This document shows positions 1 through 7,667 of a stretch of DNA of 9,709 nt, in pieces. Positions within the stretch are counted from its first letter, which is position 1. Each line of letters starts with the position of its first letter. Position numbers and translations under genes: made by a program. The DNA lies in the NCBI GenBank assembly GCA_910585645.1, contig CAJUFP010000144.1:1-9709 (forward strand), read 5' to 3'. The notes under the pieces are model-generated. The model did not search any database. It was not told the origin of the DNA and was given only the letters and a program-made list of their open reading frames with translations. This DNA is from an uncultured Hungatella sp. GTDB taxonomy: Bacteria > Bacillota > Clostridia > Lachnospirales > Lachnospiraceae.

Positions 1-87
1 AAAGCTATTGCAGGCTTTAAGGGATATGAATTGGTTTGGAGGTGTCAAACTCCCGAATTTTTTGTAAATATGTATTGGCAAGCCTAA
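1..87 (+). CDS. Possible 3' end of an unidentified upstream gene (partial)
   Basis: Reading from base 1, frame 1 stays open for 28 codons and ends at TAA 85-87, giving a tail that finishes ...VNMYWQA. Frame 2 is also open from base 2 to a TAA at 65-67, with a tail ending ...VKLPNFL, so the true frame cannot be chosen from this much sequence. Neither tail matches a family I recognise. The base composition is AT-rich like the restriction gene that follows. It could equally be non-coding sequence that happens to be open. Confidence 0.25.
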   Translation, partial: KAIAGFKGYELVWRCQTPEFFVNMYWQA

Positions 88-104
88 AGCAATTGTGATA
101 TACT
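75..104 (+). promoter_or_regulatory. Candidate sigma-A promoter for the restriction-modification gene
   Basis: TTGGCA at 75-80 and TATACT at 99-104 are separated by 18 bases, a good match to the vegetative -35/-10 pattern. Transcription would begin near 111 and leave a short leader containing AGGAGG at 123-128, seven bases before the ATG at 136. A perfect TATAAT at 112-117 is also present but has no convincing -35 at the right distance. This would give the enzyme its own promoter, independent of the upstream gene. Confidence 0.45.
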
Positions 105-135
105 TATTCCGTATAATTGGGGAGGAGGGACATCT

Positions 136-3100
136 ATGTGGTTTAGTGAGGATGCCATCAAAGGGCTGGTTACAGCAATAGGATATATTCCCCAAGATGG
201 GAAAAACGGGATTTATTTTAAAAGCTATCAAAACCATGGTGGGTATTGTATTTTTCTGGATTTTAATAATCAGAAGATCATTTATGATTCTGATGAAAAT
301 CCATCTGGTATCGCTATAAAAGTATGGGAAAGAACAACGAGCAATTTTTCGCAGACGGAAAACTTTGTTGTTTTGGAGTGTGTGGATAGCCTGTTAGAAA
401 AGGGCTATGCTCCATCGTGTATTGAGTTGGAAAAGACCTATCCTTCAGGGCATGGGCGTTCAGGCAGACTTGACGTTTTGGTCAAGTCTGTTGATGGTGC
501 GCCTTTTTTGATGATTGAATGTAAAACCTGGGGCACAGAGTTTGATAGAGAACAGTCCAAAATGCTAAAAGATGGCGGCCAATTATTTACATATTATGCG
601 AATGATAGAGATACTAAGTTTTTGTGTCTCTATACTTCCCGAATAGACAGTGCAAGAGAACGTAAGAATGTCATTGTTGATGTTGACCCTGCGTGGGCAA
701 GTTTATCTGGCGTCAAAGAAATTTATGATCATTGGAACAAAAATTTTAAAGATAACGGTATCTTCGACAGTTATGCTGCACCGTATGATGTTAAGCATAG
801 AGCTCTTATATATGGGAAATTAGAAACCCTAAAGGAAGAACATAGTGGGAAGATCTTTAACCAGATTATGGAGATACTGCGCCATAACGCTATTTCCGAT
901 AAACCTAATGCCTTTAATAAGTTGCTTAATCTTTTTGTCTGCAAAATTATTGACGAAGCGGATAAAAACCCGGAAGATGAACTGGATTTTCAGTGGTTAG
1001 AGAGGGATACAGACGAAAGCCTACAGTTACGCCTAAATGACCTATACAAAAGAGGAATGTGGCGTTTTCTTGAGATTAAAGTAATTGATTATGAACAACG
1101 TGAAGTGTCCGACAAATTAGCAAGTATTGAAGATTCTCTTACAAAACAGTGGATCATGAAAATGTATACGGACACTCGCCTGAAGAAAAGCCCCAATTTT
1201 GCATTTGTGGAGGTTCAGGATGACAGAACTTTTGCCTTAAATGCAAAAGTTGTTCGTGAAATTGTTGAGCTACTTCAGGCATACAAGTTCCGTTATGAGC
1301 AGAAGCATGAATTTTTAGGGAACTTCTTTGAGCTTTTATTGAACACCAGTATGAAGCAGGAAGCGGGGCAATTTTTTACTCCTGTTCCAATTACTCGTTT
1401 TATTATTTCCTCCCTACCGTTAGCCGAACTCGTCCAAAATCGTGTTGAGGGCAGGCAGGACGAACCGTTGCCTACGGTAATTGACTATGCCTGTGGAAGC
1501 GGTCATTTTCTGACTGAATATATGGCACAGATGCAGAAAATTATTGACAGCAAAATTGATATTTCCCACACTTCACCGAGGATCAGAAACCTTATTCAGT
1601 CATGGCAAGGTTTCACGAAATTCCTCTGGGCCAAAGACAGTGTATATGGTATTGATTTGGACAATCGCCTGGTCAAAACTGCAAAGGTCAGTGCATTTTT
1701 TAATGGCGATGGCGAGGCAAATATTGTTTGGGCCAATGGCCTGGATAGTTTTACAAAGTCAGAGGTATTTAGAGGTAAGCTTGTTGGGGCAAGCGGACAG
1801 GATAATGGGAAATTTGATATATTGATCTCCAATCCTCCGTATTCCGTTGACGCATTCAAAAGCACAATTAAATATGGGGAGGAGTCTTTTGAGCTGTATT
1901 CGGCTCTCTCTGACAACAGTTCTGAGATTGAATGTCTCTTTGTAGAGCGCATGAAACAGCTTTTGAAGGTTGGCGGCTGGGCAGCGGTCATCTTACCCAG
2001 TTCCATTTTGACAAACAGCGGTATCCATGCAAAAGCAAGGGAAATCCTTTTAAAGTATTTCAAAGTGAAAGCGATTGTTGAAGCAGGCTCCAATACATTT
2101 ATGAAAACTAACACAAGCACGGTTATCTTGTTCTTGGAGCGTCGTAGTAACGATGATCATCTAAATATCGGTCGAGCTATTGAACGGTTTTTTACTTCAT
2201 ATATTGATGTTGCTGTTTCTGACATTGAGAATGCTTTTTCCACCTATGTCTTGGATGTGTATGATCGGCTGAGTTTTGAGGATTATATTAGTTTGTTCAA
2301 AGGAACTCCCAGTAAAGCGGCTGAAGCCCATGAGCTTTATGAGGGTTATGTAAAAACTTACGGTGACAATTTTCGTTCCAAAGCAGTTGAGGTTGAAAAA
2401 GAGAAGTTATTATACTTTTTGTTAACTTACAATCAAAACATTGTTTTGGTCAAGACGGGGAAGGGAAAAGAAGAAAAGAAATTTCTCGGTTATGAATTCA
2501 GCGAGCGCCGTGGACACGAAGGCCTGCATCATCTGACCAGTGGAACAAAGCTTTATGATGAGGCTGATCCGTTGAATCCACAAAAAGCCAGTAGCTATAT
2601 TTATCGAGCGTTTTTGGGCGAGCGGGCTGAGATTGTCGAAAGTTTGGCAAAAAATGTATCATATGGACATATGAGCAGATTTATTGAATATGGGACGTAT
2701 AAGTTTGACAAGAAAGTAAATTTAGGGAAACGAATCAAGATTAATTCTTCCTACCCAATGGTTGCCTTAAATGTGCTTGTTCAACTACTTAACGGTGTGA
2801 CATTTGACAAAGCCAACCAAGTAATGGAAGAAACAAGTAAAGTGGTTTTGACAGCAGACAATATTACAAGCGAAGGCGCGTTGAAAATCGTTAAAAAAGT
2901 TTATTTAAGAGAAGATTTTCCCGCAAATGATGAAAAGCGTTTGTACAAGGATGATATATTTATTTGTCTGTCCAGTGGAAGTAAAGAGCATGTTGGAAAA
3001 TGTGCAATAATTAAGCAGGACATTCCTTACTTTGCAGGTGGATTTATGGGAATTTTGCGAAAGAAATCGGACAGCGTTCTGATGAAGTATCTATGGGCTG

Positions 3101-3900
3101 TACTTGCCTCTGAGCAATACAGAGAGGTGTTAGGACAAGGAAGTACGGGGACGAATATTAACAATTTAGGAAGTAGTTTGGGAAGCATTAAAGTTCCATT
3201 GCCTTCTTTGGATATACAACGGAAAATTGTTAAGATTCTTGAGCAGGCAGAAAGAGAAGAGAACACCATATTTACCCAGATCGAAGTGCAGTATCGCGCG
3301 ATTGAGCATATCTTTGATCAAATTGATGTGTCCCATTCAGAATTGTTGGGCAAGTTGGTGAAGTGCAATCCAACCAAAGCGGATGTCCCAAATGATATGT
3401 TAGTTAGCTTTGTCGAGATGGCTGCTGTTTCAAATGATGGTCATATTGTGGGTGCTGTTGATCGCCCAATGATTGAGGTCCGAAAAGGAGGCTATTCCTA
3501 TTTTGAGGAAAATGACATAATTATTGCAAAGATTACTCCTTGTATGGAAAATGGGAAGTGCGCTTTTGCAACAGGTCTGACAAACGGAATTGGCATGGGA
3601 AGTTCGGAATTTCATGTATTTCGGTGTGGAACCGAGATTCTACCCCAATATCTATTTGGCTACCTTAACCGTCAGGTGATTCGCCAAGAGGCTGAGAAGG
3701 TAATGACGGGGTCAAGTGGGCACAGAAGGGTTCCGATTGGATTTTATAAACAACTATTGATTCCACTTCCCACACTTAGTGAACAGCAACAGATTGTCAC
3801 CTTCATTCAGGAAGCTGAGGATCAGATCACTCAATTGAATGCCCGGTTAGATACGTTGAAAGCAGAAAAGAATTTGGTTTTAAAAAATATCTTTAATTAA
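136..3900 (+). CDS. Fused restriction-modification-specificity enzyme (Type IIG/IIB-like)
   Basis: Single-chain restriction-modification enzyme of 1254 residues that should methylate adenine at its own sites and cut unmethylated DNA. The start is fixed by AGGAGG seven bases upstream. Domains in order: an HsdR-N-like PD-(D/E)xK nuclease with D113 and E128-C-K130; a helical linker, about 230-390; an N6-adenine methylase with GQFFTP at 411-416, SAM motif DYACGSGHF at 450-458 and catalytic NPPY at 566-569; then an HsdS-like C-terminus with two target-recognition domains from about 873 and 1069. Each of these ends in a matching conserved stretch (VPLPSLDIQ from 1020, IPLPTLSEQQ from 1209) followed by a coiled-coil-like helix. 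No helicase motor is seen, so it is not a Type I or LlaGI-type translocase. Size and order resemble the Type IIB enzyme AloI, but cleavage pattern and recognition site cannot be read from the sequence. The gene is AT-rich compared with the rest of the window, which suggests transfer. Confidence 0.9.
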   Translation: MWFSEDAIKGLVTAIGYIPQDGKNGIYFKSYQNHGGYCIFLDFNNQKIIYDSDENPSGIAIKVWERTTSNFSQTENFVVLECVDSLLEKGYAPSCIELEKTYPSGHGRSGRLDVLVKSVDGAPFLMIECKTWGTEFDREQSKMLKDGGQLFTYYANDRDTKFLCLYTSRIDSARERKNVIVDVDPAWASLSGVKEIYDHWNKNFKDNGIFDSYAAPYDVKHRALIYGKLETLKEEHSGKIFNQIMEILRHNAISDKPNAFNKLLNLFVCKIIDEADKNPEDELDFQWLERDTDESLQLRLNDLYKRGMWRFLEIKVIDYEQREVSDKLASIEDSLTKQWIMKMYTDTRLKKSPNFAFVEVQDDRTFALNAKVVREIVELLQAYKFRYEQKHEFLGNFFELLLNTSMKQEAGQFFTPVPITRFIISSLPLAELVQNRVEGRQDEPLPTVIDYACGSGHFLTEYMAQMQKIIDSKIDISHTSPRIRNLIQSWQGFTKFLWAKDSVYGIDLDNRLVKTAKVSAFFNGDGEANIVWANGLDSFTKSEVFRGKLVGASGQDNGKFDILISNPPYSVDAFKSTIKYGEESFELYSALSDNSSEIECLFVERMKQLLKVGGWAAVILPSSILTNSGIHAKAREILLKYFKVKAIVEAGSNTFMKTNTSTVILFLERRSNDDHLNIGRAIERFFTSYIDVAVSDIENAFSTYVLDVYDRLSFEDYISLFKGTPSKAAEAHELYEGYVKTYGDNFRSKAVEVEKEKLLYFLLTYNQNIVLVKTGKGKEEKKFLGYEFSERRGHEGLHHLTSGTKLYDEADPLNPQKASSYIYRAFLGERAEIVESLAKNVSYGHMSRFIEYGTYKFDKKVNLGKRIKINSSYPMVALNVLVQLLNGVTFDKANQVMEETSKVVLTADNITSEGALKIVKKVYLREDFPANDEKRLYKDDIFICLSSGSKEHVGKCAIIKQDIPYFAGGFMGILRKKSDSVLMKYLWAVLASEQYREVLGQGSTGTNINNLGSSLGSIKVPLPSLDIQRKIVKILEQAEREENTIFTQIEVQYRAIEHIFDQIDVSHSELLGKLVKCNPTKADVPNDMLVSFVEMAAVSNDGHIVGAVDRPMIEVRKGGYSYFEENDIIIAKITPCMENGKCAFATGLTNGIGMGSSEFHVFRCGTEILPQYLFGYLNRQVIRQEAEKVMTGSSGHRRVPIGFYKQLLIPLPTLSEQQQIVTFIQEAEDQITQLNARLDTLKAEKNLVLKNIFN

Positions 3901-3936
3901 CATGAGCGGCACTCTGATCTGGAGTGCCGCTCATGT
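3900..3936. terminator. Bidirectional terminator between convergent genes
   Basis: CATGAGCGGCACTC at 3901-3914 pairs perfectly with GAGTGCCGCTCATG at 3922-3935 around a 7-base loop. One more A-T pair, using the last base of the stop codon, makes 15 pairs. It lies directly after the restriction gene and about 30 bases beyond the stop of the VWA lipoprotein gene that runs toward it. The T-tract is weak on the + side (GTGTGCTTTC); on the - side the following sequence is AT-rich (TTAATTAAAG). Position and stem quality support a shared terminator. Confidence 0.6.
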
Positions 3937-3966
3937 GTGCTTTCAATCCATAGGACATTTCCCGCA

Positions 3967-5685
3967 TCATCTTTGAGAGGTTCCGTAAAGCATTTTCGCT
4001 TCCTGCACCAGCTCTAAAAATTCCTTTCGATACGGATCAGAATCTCTTCGGATGCAGGACTCGGCCAGGGCCAGGACCGTGTCATAGTCCGCGTTTCCCC
4101 GATTTTCGCTGTCCCGAAGCACCATGCCAAATTCAGCCACAGCCGAGGCAAAAGCCAGATCATCGGAAAGTTTCGACGTGTAGTCAGCCGATTCCACAGG
4201 GTGAGAGATCAGCTTGCTGGTGTCGCCGTTTGGGGCCTTGTAGCGCAGGCTTACGGTCAAAAGCTCGGTGCTTATGGTTTCGTTAGAAGTTTCCGTGGAA
4301 GTTTTGGGCTGGGGCTGGTATTTCAGCTCCGGTTCGGCGTTCCGGGCAGAGCCTTTGGCGGGGATCAGCTCATAGAGGGCGGTCATGGTGTGGCCGGACC
4401 CGATTTCACCGGCGTCCACCGTGTCGTCGTGAAAGTCTTCCTTATTCAGCAGCCGGTTTTCATAGCCTACCAGCCGGTAGCCTGCCACATAGGCGGGGTT
4501 GAACTCTACCTGGACCTTTACGTCCTTGGCTACCGTGATCAGGGTTCCGCCCATCTCGTCTACCAGAACCTTTTTGGCCTCAAAAACAGAGTCCAGATAG
4601 CTGTAATTGCCGTCGCCGTTGTCTGCCAGAGCCTCCATCTTGTTGTCCTTGATGTTGCCGGTACCTACGCCCAGGACGGAAAGGTGGACGCCGCTTTTTT
4701 TCTTTTCCTCGATAAGGCGGGTTAAGTCCTCCTCGCTTGTCAGGCCCACGTTCAGATCCCCGTCCGTGGCCAGGATGACCCGGTTGTTGCCCCCTGGGAT
4801 GTAATGTTTCTGGGCCAGTTCATAGGCCTTCTGGATCCCCGCGCTGCCTGCGGTGGAGCCGCCTGCCTCCAAATCGTCGATGGCAGCGGCGATCTTTGCG
4901 GTGTCGCTGCCCGGCACGCCGTCCAGAACCACAGACTCGTATCCGGCGTAGGTGACAATGGACACCCGGTCTCTGTCGTCAAGGTTCTCGGCCAGCATGG
5001 TAAAGGCTTTCTGGACAAGAGGCAGTTTGTCGTCAGAATACATAGAGCCGGACACGTCCAGCAAGAATACCAGGTTGGAGGAGGGGCGGTCACGAAAATC
5101 GATCTCTTTTGCCTTGAGGCCGATGAGGAGAAGCCGGTTTTCCTCATTCCAGGGGCAGGCCGCGTATTCCGTGGTGATGGAGAAGGGATCCTGACCCTGA
5201 GGCTCTTTGTACTGGTAGTTAAAGTAATTCAGCATCTCCTCGATCCGAACCGCGTCTTTTGGCACGGTCTGGCCGGAGCGGATAAACCGCCGGATGTTGG
5301 TGTAGGAGGCAGTGTCCACGTCGGCGGAGAAGGTGGACAATGGTTCCTGGTCCACAGACTTGAAGCCGCTCTCCTCAATATGGCTGTATTCTTCCGCGGA
5401 GCCGAAGTCGGTCCGGTAGGCGGCCTGGTACTTTCCGGCCATGGTGGTGGAGTTGTAGACATTGCCGTCAAAGCTGCTGCCCGGCGCTGCCAGGGATTCC
5501 TGGGGCGTTGACCCGGAATCGCCGGCAGGCGCCGCCCCGTCCGCCTCCCAGGCCGCTGCCGCGGTGGTCTCTGCCACCGGCTGGCCGCTGTCGGCGTGAT
5601 CCGGGGCGCCCCCGCATCCTGTCAGAAGAGACGCGGCCATAAGGACACAGAGAACTGGCTTTGGATTTAAGATGGTTTTCTTCAT
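3967..5685 (-). CDS. VWA-domain lipoprotein (YfbK-like)
   Basis: Probable surface lipoprotein of 572 residues. A lysine start (MKK), a hydrophobic stretch and lipobox LTGC with Cys24 predict lipid anchoring outside the membrane. Residues 25-75 are a low-complexity Ala/Gly/Ser/Asp tether. An N-terminal YfbK-type region lies at about 115-180 (STFSADVDTASYT, then EEMLNYFNY at about 149-157). The VWA domain, about 204-375, has a complete metal-binding MIDAS set: D210-x-S212-x-S214, T278 and D308. The C-terminal part, about 380-570, fits the extra domain of YfbK-like proteins. VWA domains with an intact MIDAS bind protein partners through a divalent metal; the partner here is unknown. It is the last gene of the sigma operon, 47 bases after the membrane protein gene, with its own ribosome site (AGGGAGG, complement of 5693-5699). 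A sensing or envelope role linked to the sigma factor is inference. Confidence 0.88.
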   Translation of the reverse strand: MKKTILNPKPVLCVLMAASLLTGCGGAPDHADSGQPVAETTAAAAWEADGAAPAGDSGSTPQESLAAPGSSFDGNVYNSTTMAGKYQAAYRTDFGSAEEYSHIEESGFKSVDQEPLSTFSADVDTASYTNIRRFIRSGQTVPKDAVRIEEMLNYFNYQYKEPQGQDPFSITTEYAACPWNEENRLLLIGLKAKEIDFRDRPSSNLVFLLDVSGSMYSDDKLPLVQKAFTMLAENLDDRDRVSIVTYAGYESVVLDGVPGSDTAKIAAAIDDLEAGGSTAGSAGIQKAYELAQKHYIPGGNNRVILATDGDLNVGLTSEEDLTRLIEEKKKSGVHLSVLGVGTGNIKDNKMEALADNGDGNYSYLDSVFEAKKVLVDEMGGTLITVAKDVKVQVEFNPAYVAGYRLVGYENRLLNKEDFHDDTVDAGEIGSGHTMTALYELIPAKGSARNAEPELKYQPQPKTSTETSNETISTELLTVSLRYKAPNGDTSKLISHPVESADYTSKLSDDLAFASAVAEFGMVLRDSENRGNADYDTVLALAESCIRRDSDPYRKEFLELVQEAKMLYGTSQR

Positions 5686-5732
5686 AATAGTTTCCTCCCT
5701 TTATCTTTGATTTTTTGCCTGCAAAGTTTCTG

Positions 5733-6884
5733 TCACCGTCGGGTCAGGGCAAGAAAGTCTAAAAGAAAGCTGTCGTCCTCCCGAAGGAGCATTCTGTCGT
5801 AGTAGTAGTCATTGGTCCCCTCGCTGTCTTTGACCACGACCCGGGCGTGGTCGTCGGCCAGGGTGGCGTAGCCGGAGTGAAATAGATACGCGCCCTCCCG
5901 GGTTACCTGGACCTGAGGGGCAGAGGCACACAAAAGCTGCCAGTCCTGGTCCTGCCGTTTCAAAGGCAGAAGATAGGATGCGCCGGGCTGCAGCTGGTAG
6001 AGCACATGGCTTTCGGATCCGGAGTCTGCCTGGGCCGGGACAATGGGGGCGGCCACGGTAATGCTGTCAGCGCCCGAGACATAATCCTGGGAGTAATACA
6101 CCTGATCAAGGGCTATGTCGTAGGTGATCATCACGGCGTTCCCCTCCTGGTCTGTCTCCAGCCGGGCCCGGGTCACGGTTCCCTGACACAAAAACTCCGT
6201 GTCTTTCAGGATGTCCTCGGAAAAATGTACGGCGTCATAGGACATGGTCTTAGCCTGGGCGGGAACGGTCATGGGCGTGTAGGGCGTCAGGGACAGCCGG
6301 CTGTAGGAGATTGGGGTTATGAGAAACGCGGGTCCGGAGTCTTGGGGCGGGGATGAAAAAGCGCCTTTTTGGTTCTCTTCGGAGACTTCTCCTTCATGGG
6401 AGAAAACGCCGCCGCTTTTTCCGGAAGCTTCTCCTTCATGGGAAACGCCATCGCTGCTGCTGCCAGGGCCTTGTGTCTCATAGGCAATCCCGTCCCCACA
6501 GCCTGCTGTGGTTTCAGCGGCGGCTATGGCTGTGGTTTCCTCCACGCCGTCGGGGTGGGGGGCCAGATCCGGCCGGTTCCACGGGGCCAGGACTGCCAGC
6601 AGGATCACGGCGGCAGCGGCGGCGGCCTTTTTATAGACCCCGTAGGCGGAAAGGATCTTGGGCAGCCCGGACCTGGATCTGGGGGAGCGGGGCGCGCTTT
6701 TTGGCGAAAGGGTTTCTGGGGCAAAAGGGGAGGCCGGCAATGGGGAAAGATCGTCCGTAGGCGTCCCGGGGGAGACGGGGGCGGGGCGTTCCTCTAACTG
6801 TTTTTCAATCCGGCTCCACAGATCCGGCGTTTCCAGGCACTTTAATTTTCTGTATTCTTGTTCTAATGTTGATCTATTGTCCAT
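5733..6884 (-). CDS. Single-pass membrane protein, probable anti-sigma factor
   Basis: 383-residue protein with a short cytoplasmic N-terminus containing TPDLWSRIEKQL (19-30), a proline/serine-rich linker, a basic stretch (RSPRSRS at 67-73, KK at 85-86), and one hydrophobic segment at about 87-101. The positive residues before the helix predict N-in, C-out. The outer part has a Ser/Gly/Glu-rich stalk with an internal 14-residue repeat (SHEGE twice, about 148-166), then a folded region at about 190-383 with many alternating hydrophobic residues. The start codon overlaps the end of the sigma gene by 11 bases, a usual arrangement for co-translated sigma/anti-sigma pairs. No zinc-binding HxxxCxxC anti-sigma motif is present, so the assignment rests on topology and gene order. 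The sequence alone would be called hypothetical. Confidence 0.6.
   Translation of the reverse strand: MDNRSTLEQEYRKLKCLETPDLWSRIEKQLEERPAPVSPGTPTDDLSPLPASPFAPETLSPKSAPRSPRSRSGLPKILSAYGVYKKAAAAAAVILLAVLAPWNRPDLAPHPDGVEETTAIAAAETTAGCGDGIAYETQGPGSSSDGVSHEGEASGKSGGVFSHEGEVSEENQKGAFSSPPQDSGPAFLITPISYSRLSLTPYTPMTVPAQAKTMSYDAVHFSEDILKDTEFLCQGTVTRARLETDQEGNAVMITYDIALDQVYYSQDYVSGADSITVAAPIVPAQADSGSESHVLYQLQPGASYLLPLKRQDQDWQLLCASAPQVQVTREGAYLFHSGYATLADDHARVVVKDSEGTNDYYYDRMLLREDDSFLLDFLALTRR
6386..6443 (-). repeat. 16-base direct repeat, 42-base period, in the stalk of the membrane protein
   Basis: CTTCTCCTTCATGGGA occurs at 6386-6401 and again at 6428-6443. The period of 42 bases is exactly 14 codons, so the repeat keeps the frame and encodes two SHEGE-type units in the extracytoplasmic stalk. 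It looks like a recent in-frame duplication; copy number could vary between strains. Confidence 0.7.
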
Positions 6885-7401
6885 AGCAGCACCTCTTTAA
6901 TTTTTCCACAGCAGTTCGGTAGAGCCAGGCCACGGTACCCTGTGGTTTTTTAAGCACCAGGGCGATCTCCTTAAAGGTCAACTCCCCCATAATCTTTAAG
7001 TTCACCACTTGCCGCTCTTCTTCCTTAAGGGTTTTTAAGGCCTGTTGAAGGCTTATATTTTTTACAATTCCATCTTCCGGGGAGGGAGTCTGGCGCAGAT
7101 GGTCGGGAGCTTCCGGCAAAGGCTGCTCCCTCCCCCGCTTTCTTAAATGGTCTATGGCCATATTCCGGGCAATGGTAATAAGCTAGGCCCGGTGTCCGCT
7201 TCCTGCCTTGTAGGAGCCTGCGATATCCCACAGACGGATGAAGAAGTCGGAGGTAATATCCTCTGCGTCTTCCCGGCTTTTCAGTATGTCAAGAACCACG
7301 GAATAGATCATGGGGCAGTAATCCTCATAGACCTCCCGCAGGCCCTCCTTGTCATTTTCACAGATGCGGCGCATGGACTGTTGAAACCGCTGGTCATTCA
7401 T
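6874..7401 (-). pseudogene. ECF sigma factor interrupted by an in-frame amber codon
   Basis: Sigma-70 family, extracytoplasmic-function type, which would direct RNA polymerase to its own set of promoters. Reading through one stop gives about 175 residues, normal ECF length. Region 2 comes first (LREVYEDYCPMIYSVV, SREDAEDITSDFFIRLWD), then LITIARNMAIDHLRKR of region 2.4. Region 4 follows, with TLKEEERQVV, a helix-turn-helix (ELTFKEIALVLKKPQGTV) and a YRTAVEKLKR end. Both halves lie in the same frame, separated only by TAG at codon 73 (7183-7185), where ECF proteins commonly have Trp before LxxIARN; TGG to TAG is one base. The start ATG at 7399-7401 has AGAGGG seven bases upstream. An internal ATG at 7159-7161 could restart region 4 but has no good ribosome site and would lack region 2. 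The gene ends at a genuine TAG and overlaps the membrane protein gene by 11 bases. A sequencing error or natural readthrough are alternatives to true inactivation. Confidence 0.85.
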
Positions 7402-7530
7402 GGCAATGCCCTCTTTCGTCTAAGCGGGGATTTGAGAACTACAAACGCCCGCCAACTCTGTTATGGATATCCATGTGTTTGCCTGGATATAAACGATACG
7501 GATGAGAATGGGAAATTTATGGTGGATCTT

Positions 7531-7571
7531 AAAAAAATTGTGGGACTCCACGGTGTAAGCCATGAAGTCCC
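7531..7571 (-). terminator. Rho-independent terminator on the minus strand, no obvious gene before it
   Basis: Read on the minus strand, GGGACUUCAUGG (7571-7560) pairs with CCGUGGAGUCCC (7553-7542) over 12 positions, two of them G-U, with a 6-base loop. It is followed by ACAA and seven U (7537-7531). On the + strand the two G-U positions become C-A mismatches and no T-tract follows, so the element points toward the sigma operon. Upstream on this strand there is no gene before the start of the Ibr-like pair. It may therefore end a small RNA, act as an attenuator in the sigma-operon leader, or be left over from a lost gene. Confidence 0.6.
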
Positions 7572-7638
7572 CGGTTTCCTCTGTACGAAATATCGTCGGA
7601 CTGTCAGAGTCCCTTAAGCTTTTTTACCGGCATGGTGC

Positions 7639-7667
7639 TTTTCTTTTGTCGAGATTTGGTGTATGAT
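7639..7667 (+). promoter_or_regulatory. Weak candidate promoter for the Ibr-like pair
   Basis: TATGAT at 7662-7667 is a near-consensus -10, with a poor -35 (TTTTCT at 7639-7644) 17 bases before it. Transcription from here would start near 7674 and keep the ribosome site AGGTGA at 7704-7709. A second option, TTGGTT at 7667-7672 with TAATAA at 7690-7695, would start almost inside the ribosome site. Some promoter is needed in this gap, but the exact one is uncertain. Confidence 0.25.

Noticed and set aside
1596..2120. Minus-strand open frame inside the restriction gene
   Set aside because: Antisense to the methylase motifs I and IV, which are clearly coding on the plus strand.
4804..5511. Plus-strand open frame of 235 codons
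   Set aside because: Antisense to the VWA lipoprotein gene, whose MIDAS motif and lipobox fix the true strand; long shadows are expected at this GC content.
7542..7579. GGAAACC (complement of 7573-7579) as an ECF -35 element for self-regulation of the sigma operon
   Set aside because: No convincing CGTC-type -10 lies 16-17 bases downstream; the match would also fall inside the terminator stem.
7147..7617. Plus-strand open frame of 156 codons reaching into the intergenic gap
   Set aside because: More than half is antisense to the sigma gene, it has no ribosome site, and its end runs through the stem-loop element.
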